Assembly: GCA_016987375.1 (NCBI GenBank) | Contig: PJRA01000005.1 | Span: 3,753,207-3,817,206, forward strand | Direction: 5' to 3' | Length of the DNA stretch: 64,000 nucleotides | DNA from: Brachionus koreanus | Taxonomy: Eukaryota; Rotifera; Eurotatoria; Ploima; Brachionidae | Shown here: positions 38,693 through 48,643 of the stretch, piece by piece | Layout: every line of letters begins with the position of its first letter | How positions within the stretch are numbered: the first letter of the stretch is position 1 | Position numbers and translations under genes: made by a program | Notes under the pieces: generated by a model | Databases searched by the model: none | What the model was told of the DNA's origin: nothing | The model's input: the letters and a program-made list of their open reading frames with translations, nothing else

Positions 38693-39310
38693 ACCCTAGA
38701 ACGCCCGGCAGGAGTTAAAAAAAACCCTTTTAAATTTAATGTGTAATAAGAAAAAAATAAGCATATTAGTGAAAAAAAAAAGTTTTATTTAAGTTAATTA
38801 TTCTTTATTTTTATATTACATTATCAAAAAAATTATCACAGACTTCTTCATTTGTTCATATTTATTAATTAATAAACAATATGCAAAAAAAAATATTAAA
38901 AAAAAATTATCGATTCGATTCTTCCTTAAATATGGAAAGCCGATCAATATATATATGTAGAAAACACATCGACTAACAACTAACAACCAAAATTTTTGCC
39001 AAATTTATCAGATCTATTTGTCATGTATTATAAGAAGCTTCATCTGCATTTTGATGGCAGCAATTGCTCATCAACATTTAAGAATTGATTTGGTCGGTAG
39101 TAAGCTTTAGAGTTTTCAATTAGACGTTTCAACAAACAGCTTTCATATGTTACACGCTATGATCTTGATATCTTATTGTCAAATCCGAGATATTTCATTA
39201 GCGGGAAAAAGCGTTTTCTGGACATGAAATTGGTAATATTTGGTATACCATAGTTTTTGGATTACATTTCTATGGCAGGAATACCTGGAAAAAACATTTT
39301 TAATAGTAAA
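38693..39310 (-). mobile_element. piggyBac transposon fossil
   Basis: On the minus strand near 39010-39230 there are consecutive blocks typical of piggyBac transposases: MSRKRFFPLMKYLGFDNK, then LNVDEQLLP (including the first catalytic aspartate region) and YMTNRSDKFG. The next block, LLVDVFSTYILIGFPYL (38940-38985), matches the position of the second catalytic aspartate. Two or three stops interrupt the frame and the C-terminal half is missing. At 38693 the sequence TTAACCCTAGAACGCCCGG matches the expected TTAA target plus CCCTAG-type inverted terminus, about 250 bp from the coding end. The other terminus was not found. This is an internally deleted dead copy. Confidence 0.8.
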
Positions 39311-39806
39311 ATTCCTATGAAATAAACAATATCTTTCTTTGAAAATAGATTGCAGCATTAGTTCGCTATACCCTGCCTTGAATTGGGTATGAATTTTGAT
39401 TCAATATGCATAGTGTACACGTACTAATAAAAACTAACAAAAATTAGCTCACATTTGATTAAAGAAGATTCGATAAAAAGTAAATTTTTTCTATACCCTT
39501 CAATGTTTTACATCTCGATCTTTCAGCTGATGAGGCTGATCAGTCAGCATACGGAAATAAACCAAGAACATTTTTTGATAAAAAGATAGTTTTTAATTTT
39601 ATTATTTTTTAAAAATTAAAAATCTGAATATTTAATATAATTAAATTTCTGACGATTATTTAAGTAAATAACTTAAATGAAAATTAAGTTTTACAAATTT
39701 ACTGCTCTATTTTTTAATTTAAAAAATTTAAAATATCATTTTTGTCTCATTATTTTATACGTTTACTGATCAACCAGGAAAATTACATATTTTACATATT
39801 ATATAA

Positions 39807-39855
39807 TCTGAAGGAGAATTTTCTCGGTACAGAAAACAAATAAATAAATAATAAA
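39807..39855 (+). repeat. LINE 3' terminal motif with TAAA-type tail
   Basis: TCTGAAGGAGAATTTTCTCGGTACAG followed by AAAACAAATAAATAAATAAT. It is the same family end as at 40789 and 17382, with no RT body in front, so it is strongly truncated. Confidence 0.6.
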
Positions 39856-40379
39856 AGTACCCTTCAAATTATTGATTCAAAAAATTAAAAGAAAAAGACT
39901 TGAGATTTGAGTCAACAAACCCAAATTCAATACAAACATTATGTTAAACTTTAAAAATCTGTTCATATTTATTTTTAATTCTTTTATCTATCAAATTTTC
40001 ATTTGAAATTTTTTTGGTGTAATTTATCTGAAAATCTGTACATGGCCATCAAAATGGTCAACACCAAGTTTTGATGGTTTATTGGCCGCCGCTGACTGAG
40101 CCCAACACCAATATAAAATTATTATGAACAATTGAAATATTTGGTTTTGGAAATTTTTTTTTTTAATTTTTGAATAATGAAATAATGAAAATATCTAATA
40201 TTTTTACAAAAATTTATTTGAATTTTTATTTATTAAAGTCTTTTTTAGAGCAAGTATTAAAATATTAAAAAATATATTATAAAAAATTTTGTCGATTAGA
40301 CTTTGAATAACCAGGGTTGATTTACATAGTATTGATATTATTACTTTCTTCACTAACGCTCAAAAGCATTAGCTTTATT

Positions 40380-40570
40380 AACAATTAGACTTTGCTTCCC
40401 ACCATTCCAAAGGCTTCTTTGTCAATGACTGCTTTGAGGCAATTAATTTTTGCACATTAAAATCATTCACGGATTAATTGTTCTATAATTTTACACAGTA
40501 GTTTTTTCTCAGGCCAATATTTTGTCATGTGGTCTTCGTAGGCTTTTCTAGCTGCAAGTAAAATTGATAA
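40380..40570 (-). mobile_element. Possible hAT transposase fragment
   Basis: On the minus strand IASKQSLTKKPLEWWEAKSN resembles the start of the hAT C-terminal dimerisation region (P-L-x-W-W). Just before it, in another frame, is ARKAYEDHMTKYWPEKKLL. No terminal repeats or catalytic part are visible, so the family call is tentative. Confidence 0.3.
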
Positions 40571-40788
40571 TTGTTAATTTGTTAGGGATACCAAAGCCAT
40601 TTGAAATTTTGCATACTTAAATTAAATCACTCCTTAAATGACAAATATAAAAACTCATAAGATTTAATTATCCGTAACTTTAATTTTAATTTTCCTATAT
40701 TTTAAAAAATTTTATTTTATTTTAATTACACTTCTACTTTTTTTTTTATCTTATTTAACTTTATTTTTATTTTTATTCATTTTTTTTT

Positions 40789-40840
40789 TCTGAAGTAGCT
40801 ATAGCTCGGTACAGAAATTACAAATAAATAAATAACAAAA
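40789..40840 (+). repeat. LINE 3' terminal motif with TAAA-type tail
   Basis: TCTGAAGTAGCTATAGCTCG then GTACAGAAATTACAAATAAATAAATAAC, preceded by a T-rich tract like that in front of the copy at 17382. Confidence 0.6.
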
Positions 40841-40849
40841 TAAGTATTT

Positions 40850-41170
40850 CAATCTGTCTTCATATGACTTAGTTCCAGAAGAATCAGTCAGTTTTAACAC
40901 TTTTCTGGTGCACTTTTTCAAGGATTTTAATTTCAGTTTTTAAATATAGACTTCTTATTTTCAAAGCTGCTACTGTACTTAATTTTTGTTTCATTTTAAA
41001 TCAGTTGAATAAAACACCCAAATCTTTTTCTGTTATCTCCTCTAGGAAATGAAAGACATTTTATTTTGAATTCGAAATTTTCTTTTTTTTTCCTACATGT
41101 ATACATAGCTTTACATTTGTTCAGGAACTTTACTTTTTGAATTGTTTGAAAATTTTATACACTTTTTTGT
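40850..41170 (-). mobile_element. LINE RT fragment, minus strand
   Basis: On the minus strand KFLNKCKAMYTCRKKKENFE matches the NxxKCKVM-G block downstream of the RT catalytic site in CR1/Jockey-type elements. A degraded ILEKVHQKSVKTDSF block follows. Several stops interrupt it. It appears to belong to the same broad group as the TTA-tailed LINE at 27160. Confidence 0.6.
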
Positions 41171-41479
41171 CCTATTTAGATTGATTTTTTTGATAAAGCA
41201 GCTTTTATTTCAGTAAAAAAATTTTTGATCAATATTTTTCGTTGGCAAATTCTTTCTTCACATGAAAAATTTGAGCTTAATTTTTTTTCGATTAAAAAAT
41301 AAAATGCTAAATTTTCTTTTTTATAAGAATTTGAAAATTTCAATAAACTTAATCAGCTACTTTTTAAAGAATCTAAATTTTCAATTTTTAAAGAATTTAT
41401 TTTATTTGATTGAGTTTGGAAGGGGTATTGTAAATTTATTTAATGATTAAACATTTAAACATGGTAATAAAAAATAAGT

Positions 41480-42284
41480 TCATCGTATCAAAAAAGATGA
41501 ATAATAAAGTCGTTTAATTCCCGAATTACCATGCAAAACTAAACAAGTCAAACACATTGAACGGTCAAAGCAATCAGTGAACCACCAGCCAGCCTTCCAA
41601 CCACTGCTGCAGTTTGAGTTGACCGCTAAATCATAATCAAGATCAACAGTGGAAAACAGAGAATTATTCAATAGCATTAATGAACTGTCATCCGGAAACT
41701 TATCGATTTCGTTATCTACAATCAGCTTGAAATGATTGAATTCATTTAACACTTTAAAATAGCCGATTCTGTAATTTGTATCATTCAAAACAGCCATCAA
41801 TTCTCGGTTTTTATGTTTGGTTAGCAAATAAAAGTTTTCTAAGCCGAGAAAATGATCACTGTTCAAGTCGCCAAATCCATTTTTGTATACTTGAAACGAA
41901 TTTTGAAAATCTATAGCTGAATTCTGACTTTTACGGAACAGAACAGTCCACCCACCAGCTGTCATATTGCAATAAACATTAAGTCGACGTTTAAAGTCAT
42001 CGGCATTAGGCTGAATCTCATAGATTCCATTTTGTCTGAATCCCATACGAAAGTAGTCATTACAGTCGGTGTAAATGGCTTCTTTTTTGTATATTCGGAC
42101 GAGAAGATAAGCAATAATGCTTACAAGAATTGAATTTGAAATCAAGGTTAATTTGAAGTCACTTATCACTGAACCAAGACCATCTTTTCCTTCAGTCAAA
42201 GTTTCTAAAACAGCACATTAAAAATTCTATTTCATTAATCTTACTTTTTTGAGGACTTTTGCTCGTATTTGATTTCTGATTCAT
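41480..42284 (-). CDS. Membrane-anchored fibrinogen C-terminal domain protein
   Basis: Two exons: 42284-42245 (MNQKSNTSKSPQK plus one base) and 42204-41480, separated by a 40-nt GT-AG intron, giving 254 aa. There is a short basic cytoplasmic tail, one membrane segment at about residues 32-49 (ISNSILVSIIAYLLV) and then an extracellular fibrinogen-related domain. Family features: a cysteine-led start, NVYCNMTAGGWTVLFRK, GFGDLNSDHFLGLEN, a calcium-site-like DLDYD, NSNC and GWWFTDC. The domain is complete, but the C-terminus carries extra cysteines (RSMCLTC) in place of the usual NLNG. FReD proteins act as lectins, immune recognition or signalling molecules; a type II membrane form resembles FIBCD1 in topology. 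Specific function is unknown. Confidence 0.88.
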
Positions 42285-43290
42285 TATATGTTTAAATATC
42301 TTTGGCTGATTTTGAAAATTTAAAGCTCAAGTTATTTGATAAAAAAAAAATTGGATTTTTCAAAGTCTTAACATAAAATATAAATTTAAGATATGCTAGC
42401 GTAATACTAGAATTGCAAATAAATACTTTAAAATAAAATAATTAAAATATTTGCAATCTTATATTTTTAAAATGACAACAATGCATTCTAGCATGCAATT
42501 TTTTGTTTTAAAATAATTTATCAATTTAGAGTAATAATTCAATTAGTTAGAATAAAATTTAAATTTATTAAATTTGTTTTAGAACTAAAATTTTTCATAA
42601 ATAGATGAGAATTTGTTTTTGACGTTTTCATTAAAATCATTTAGAAGAATTATTAATCAGACTTCAAAAACAAGACCCATTTTTCTTGTGCTCATAGGCA
42701 AAGCATAAAATACTTATAAGAATAATATTTATTCACAAGGTAAATATTTAGGTGAGAATCTTAGATTGATTGTTAGATTTAATATTTTCTTAAATTTATT
42801 AAATCATATTGATAATTTTAAATGAATTTTGAAAATTAATAAGATTCAGAAAAACTGAATCTTTTTTTTTTTAAATAAAAACAATTATTTTTAAACACAT
42901 TAATTTTTTGATGAATAAATTAAAATTATTATAACAAAAAAAAACCTTATTAAATTATGTTTTGAATAAATTTTATTTATGACAATTCAATTCAGAGTTT
43001 TCAAAAATGTTGACATCAAATTTTTTTCTTAATAAAATATAAAAAAAACTAAACAAATATCCAAATTTTTTTTTCAATTGACCCATAACAAAACCTTAAA
43101 ATTCGCCAAACCAAAAACTTTCAATATTTTTGTAATTAAGCTTCTTATAAAAAAATAATTCAATAAAATTTTAATGAATTTATACAAAATGTAGCTAAAG
43201 TTTAGAAATTTTTTTTATTTTTGTTAACACAAAGGTTGTTTTTATGTGTATAAATGGCGGGAAAATAATAAAAAAGCGTCTTTTTTTTTA
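42285..43290. other. Intergenic region
   Basis: AT-rich, presumably containing the promoter of the fibrinogen-domain gene. No further feature is seen. Confidence 0.4.
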
Positions 43291-43294
43291 ATAT

Positions 43295-43865
43295 TTATCT
43301 TTGATCTGGTGAACGGGCACACCATGGTAGAACCTCAATGTTCTGTTGTTTGAACCAGGCGCTCATTGATGTATGTGCTGGAGTCCCATCTTGTTGAAAA
43401 ATCCAAGGGTCATTTGGATCAAATAGGAGTTCAACAGACAAATTAATTAATTCGTCTGACTTTCTGATTTTCTGACCGCTGTATGAGACTCTAAACCTTT
43501 TTTTTTGAGATATCTCATTATAGCATATTTACTTATCTTAATCCATTGGGTCTTAGAATTAAAATTAGTGGCGAGTTTTTGATAGCTAGAAGTAGGATCT
43601 TTTCTAATCTCTCTAAAAATGTAATTTTCATCCCTAAAAGTTAGCTTCTGAGGTCTACCAGAACGACTTCTATCAGAGACAGTCAGATAGTCTCTTCATA
43701 TCGTTTTTTAGTTGAAGAGACACATTTTGGAGATACACCAAACAACTTGGCTATTTCGTTTTTCTTTTTATCTCCACTTTTTAGCAGACCCACGATCTGT
43801 CATTTTTGTGGGCAAGATACATTTTTTACCCATTTTTTGCCAAATTATAGATTTTTTGGTAATGT
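43295..43865 (-). mobile_element. Tc1/mariner transposase fossil
   Basis: Three frames on the minus strand carry successive parts of a Tc1-like transposase. The first helix-turn-helix (VGLLKSGDKKKNEIAKLFGV) lies at about 43735-43800. Then come the GRP linker and second DNA-binding half (RSGRPQKLTFRDENYIFREI and KNGL-like NAIMRYL) at about 43490-43690. Then comes the catalytic core piece DPNDPWIFQQDGTPAHTS (second catalytic aspartate) with IEVLPWCARSPD at about 43300-43420. The first catalytic aspartate region is deleted (joined near 43450) and two frameshifts are present, so it is dead. Terminal inverted repeats were not located. Confidence 0.85.
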
Positions 43866-44189
43866 TACTTAGAGATCAAATGAGGAGTTAGAGAGTTTCT
43901 AAATTATTTAATTAATAACAGATATTTTGAAGAAACTAAATTAAGATGAAAAGTACCTTTTTTCTTTAAAATTGGCTTCAAACCTCTTTGAAAAAAAAGA
44001 CACGTATTAAAACTTATTTAACAAAAAAAGATATATGATTTTACAAATATAAGTTTACGATATTAAGGTAACGAGCACTGAAATCATAGAATACTTATAC
44101 AAACAGTTATTTGAATAAATCTTTAGATATCTCATATAATCACTTAAATTAATGAAAAATTATTAATGAAAAAAGATTAAAATAATTTG

Positions 44190-44370
44190 ATACATTCATT
44201 TTTTTTTAATTCAAAAATATTTTAAAAAAAATTATAATAATCTTACAAAATAATATCATTTTTAAACAAAATTTTAAAATATACATTATTCAAAAAATAT
44301 ACATTTATTTGAAAAATCTATTCATAAAATGCCAGAATTTAAAATTATTCAAACGAGTCAAAATGGTTCG
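44190..44370. repeat. Dispersed AT-rich repeat, copy 2
   Basis: Diverged partner of the repeat at 24090-24320, with the same order of short blocks, including TTTGAAAAATCTATTCA. Confidence 0.55.
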
Positions 44371-44479
44371 TTATCTCTAGTGATAAGCTAAATCATTTTT
44401 TTGTGTAAAAATAAAATTCAATTTGTCCTTGAAACTTGAACTTTAACTAGACAAATAAAAATAAAAAGTTTAAATTTGG

Positions 44480-44580
44480 CTATCCCTAAAATCTGGCCTG
44501 CCCGACATGTCGTCTAAAATACAGATACGAAACTAACTAAACATGACTGTAGAATATTAACTACTATTATTATTATTTTT
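44480..44580 (+). mobile_element. 3' end of TTA-tailed LINE
   Basis: AACTAACTAAACATGACTG then TAGAATATTAACTACTATTATTATTATT. This closely matches the 3' UTR and tail of the LINE at 27160-27740, which has TTAAACTAAACCTGACCGTG then AATATTAACTATTATTATT. It is a very short truncated insertion. Confidence 0.65.
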
Positions 44581-45242
44581 TTATAAACATAAAGCTAAAA
44601 ATGATAATTTTAGAAAAAAGGAATTTAAATTTATTGAAAGAAAAACAAACAAAAATAAAAAAGTTTTTTAATTTAATAGTTTTAAATTGAATATAATTAA
44701 TTTTTTAATTAAAATTTTCTTTCATCAGAACAAAATTTGTCTTTTAGTGTTAACTCATATATGCATCAACATCTTCTGAGACAATTCTGACAAACAGAAT
44801 AATCAATATTAACAGCAGAATTTTCAACAAATTTTCAGGTTTACATATCAAATCACTATCTTGAATCGACTTTAAAATAAGTAGTTAAAATTTTGAACTA
44901 GAATTGCATTTTTGAACTAGAAATACAAAAAATTTAAGATTCAAAAATTGTTGCAATAAATTTGTTGGTCTACAGACGTGTTAGTCCGTATTTTAGTTTT
45001 AGAAGAAAGAATACGTGTCCCTATTTTAGGGATAGCCTTAATTTTATTTTTTAATTTAAATATTTTTATTTTGAATTATCTAAAAAACAAATAAATATCA
45101 ATTTTATGAAAAAATAGTAACAATTTTCATTTTTTGTTTAAAAATTATATCCAAGTTTTATTTTATTAAATTTTCAAAATTAATAATTTTTATTACATTA
45201 AGTTTAATTTTGTATTTTAGAATTATTCTGAATCAAAACAGT

Positions 45243-48200
45243 TTAAACTAAATTTCCCTTGCAAGTTTCTCTTGAACAATCTTCATGAGGGAAAAATTCT
45301 GGAATAATATTGGTTTCAGTAGTAACAATGTTTACACTATTTTCAATTGATTTGAAATTGAATTGTAAAAAAAATCCTAACCATTTATTTAAAGGTTTTT
45401 CGAATGCAATCTCATATGAAATAGAGTTTGATTTTTCAGTGACCAAAATATTTTCGTTTGTCGAAAACCAAACAACAGGATGAGGAATTGGTTTAGTTGG
45501 ATCATTAGGATCACCGATCAATAGTCTAAAATCGCGTCTTTTTCCATCTAGAGTATTCGCATAATAGCATTTAACACTATATGGTCTAGGAGCATTATTC
45601 GATAGATCAACAGTGGCTTTAATAACTCCATGAGTTAAATTATTTGGCATTGTCCATTTAACTTTGGGAATCAACACTTTTTCATATGTACTCAGAAAAA
45701 ATCCTGTTAAGCTAGCTAGCTCGCTTATTCTATGCCCAACTAATTCATGTTCAGCGTTGGGCAATCGTCTAAGCAAAACTCTTCCATCAGTGGCTGCAAC
45801 CAAATTATCCCAATAACCATGAGTATCCTCGGGTAAAAAAAATTCATCCCCACTTGTGGTCATTACCAGAATGTTTGTATTTCTATATCGATCTAAATAA
45901 TTGAGTGGATCAACTATTTTTTGAAGTTCAAAAATTTCCCTCGAGTCCACATAAGTTGTTATATTCACAACATAGTATGAATTAAAAGCCATAGTCCAAC
46001 CACCAAGGGCTCTAAAATGATTGTGCATATTCTTTATTTAAATTTTTATTAAATTGATAAAAATTAGAAAAAATTTAAATAATTTTTCAATTTTCAATAC
46101 CGTATTGATGTTTAAAAGATCCATTACAATCGGTACTGCCGAAAATACTCGTTTAGTATCAACAGCAGCTGTGGTCCAAGTTGTCCAACCACGCTTCGAT
46201 TCACCAGCCAGCATGAATTTTTCAATTTTACCGTAATTGTTATTTAGTGCGAATTCTTGTATTGTGTCCATTGCTCTAACTACAGCCTTTGTCATCGGCA
46301 ATCTGATCAAAATTGAAGGATCCGATGTGTTTTTTATAAACTTCATCCATGTCCAAGCTATGATCGCATCTTCAACACGTCTTTCTTGATTTGGATCGTC
46401 CTATTTTCAAAATTCTACATTTGAATTAATAATTCTAAAAAATTTTCACTTTAAAAACTAATGGCTGATTTGGAATATTTCTTAAATGTGTAGCAATCGA
46501 ACCTATGCTAACTGCTAAGGTAGAAGTCAATCGAATTTGAGTGTCATCTGGATCCGGGAGACTTAAAAATAAATTAAATTTAAGCAAAATATGCCATATT
46601 TTTAGTTAATTTTTATTTAAATTAATATTTTAATAGGATTTTAAGTTTTTTTAAAGAAATCAACTTATGCAAATTTGGTCTAAATATAAAACACATTTAA
46701 TTAATTAATCAATAACCCACTAAACTTAAATTATTTTTTTTAAATAATTTAGGCGAAGCCTTGGCTGGTTGGAATGGAGACTTAGTCCTTCCTTTCAGTC
46801 ACATGATTAATTTTTGATATCGCACTATGTTGCAAAAAAACAAAAAAGTTAATTTAGATTGAGTTTAGCTTTTAAATTTTTAAATGTTACAAAAGAAATT
46901 TACAATTTACAATAATTTATCTAGAAAGAATTTAAAACTCATTTTGTAAACTTTGAGTAAAACAAAAATTTGAATTAAAATTAAATAATGTAGAATAAGA
47001 ATGAATTTATGAAATTGGTGCTATTTTTTTTTTGAAAAAAATTCTGTCTTTAATTACATTTAGATTTATATCATAATTTCCATTTTTAACATCATTTCAT
47101 AATTACTGAAACAATTTTTGAAATTGTTTTAGTAATTTCGCTTTTAATTACATGTCATTAAAAATTAGTTTTCAATTTTTTCTAAAAAATAGGTGCCCAA
47201 TTTTGAATAGTCTTGTGCTAAAGTAAAAAAGTCATTTTTAGTTTTTTCAAAGTAAAGTCAAAAAAATTTTTTCGAAAAAAAAAATTAACTTTGACTTTTT
47301 GACTTTTGAAAAATTCTGATTTTGAATAACATGACATAAACTACTCTATTTTAAAGACATGTGAATCAATTCGGATAATAACATTAAAAGGGTCAAATGA
47401 TTTCAAAAAAATTGAAATATAAATATTTTTTTTTGATTAATTTTTAGATTTTGTGATGTTTTAGCTAATGATTTATAAAATTTATTTATAATCTTTTTTT
47501 TCAAGAATATTGGTAAGAAATAAAAAAAATATTTTAATATATTTGAAATTTAATATTTGAATTTAATTTTTATATTTAATTTTTATATTTAATTCTAAAT
47601 GAAAGTTTACAAATAATTTCAAAATAAACTTTACTTTATACATTAAAATTATATTTCAACTTCACTAATTGCATAAGTCTGCAAAATCTGTACAAATTGA
47701 TTGCGATTTATTTTAAATATTATTATATTGAGTGGAATTTTACAGATTTTGCACACTTCTGCAATAGGTTAAACATTAGTTGTTTCACTTTGTTTCACCT
47801 GCAGAACAAATTTATGACCTTTAGAGCAAAAGTTAAAAGATTTTTAACTTTTTGAATTTGAAGTTATGCATAAAATTTTAAATGCCGAGTATTATAATTG
47901 ATTATTATTGATTTAATTCCTTTTGATGAGCTATAAGGTAAAATAGCAAAAAATAATTGAAAAAACACTCTTTAGCCTTTCTTAAATTGCATCCATATAA
48001 TGCACATTTAGTTACCCTAGTTAAATTCTTATATTAATCGACTATTAAAATAAATTTTCCAATATTTTTTCGTTTTTAGCGAAATTCATTACAAATATTT
48101 GATTTTTTAAAAAATTTCCTTTCAAATTCAGAAAATTAAAGTTTTTTTTACTTGTTTTTTTTATCTTTATTCTAAATTGTATTATTACCAATAGTATATA

Positions 48201-48643
48201 ATTTATTGTTTTCTATGAGATAGAAAAGGAAGAATTTTTAAGACTGACAATTTAAAATCAGAATAGAAATTAAACTAATTTAATTTTCTATTTTACCCAT
48301 TTCCGTTTGATTTTCCCCCAATGTAAACAAAGCTAGCATCCGGCCGAGTAATCCTGTTGGGAATACAAACACTCAACCAATGCCACCAAATTGGTCTGTC
48401 AACGATTGTTTCTTAGAAAAAATCGAATAAAAAACTCGAGTAAAAATACTGGGTATATTTACCATCTTGCCATTTTTGAGATGTCATATTTATATAGACT
48501 AACTTATAGTCTGAATATTGAACTGTTTCGACAACTTCATATTTATAATGCTCATCTGGTGTGTTAACATAATCATCCAAAGGTGTCTGAAAGGAAATTC
48601 CTATGCACAAAAAAAGTATAGAACACAAAATTAGAATTTTCAT
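45243..48643 (-). CDS. Secreted PhoPQ-activated/AprA-family protein
   Basis: Five exons: 48643-48463, 48411-48297, 46561-46450, 46400-46101 and 46031-45243, with introns of 51, 1735, 49 and 69 nt. The total of 1497 nt gives 498 aa. It begins with a clear signal peptide (MKILILCSILFLCIGISFQ). Family PhoPQ_related is known from bacterial PqaA and from Dictyostelium AprA, an autocrine proliferation repressor. Family blocks are continuous across splice sites: LDDYVNTPDEHY, PIWWHWLSVCIP, NQPLVF then DDPNQERRVEDAIIAWTW, LAGESKRGW, HFRALGGWTMAF, SGDEFFLPEDT and NAEHELVGH. They suggest an alpha/beta-hydrolase-like fold with Ser204, a later Asp and a His as a possible triad. The substrate is unknown. 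The name refers to the family only; nothing indicates a pathogenic role. Confidence 0.9.
46735..46815. repeat. GC-richer patch in the 1.7 kb intron of the AprA-family gene
   Basis: GGCGAAGCCTTGGCTGGTTG and the following GGAGACTTAGTCCTTCCTTTC stand out from the AT-rich intron. They may be a repeat scrap; no coding frame or RNA structure could be assigned. Confidence 0.2.

Noticed and set aside
41262..41450. 62-codon plus-strand frame next to the fibrinogen-domain gene
   Set aside because: Low-complexity A/T composition and no conserved pattern.
45243..48643. Bacterial contamination or recent bacterial gene transfer for the PhoPQ-family gene
   Set aside because: Five exons with local-type tiny introns, local base composition and a eukaryotic signal peptide; the family is already known from eukaryotes.
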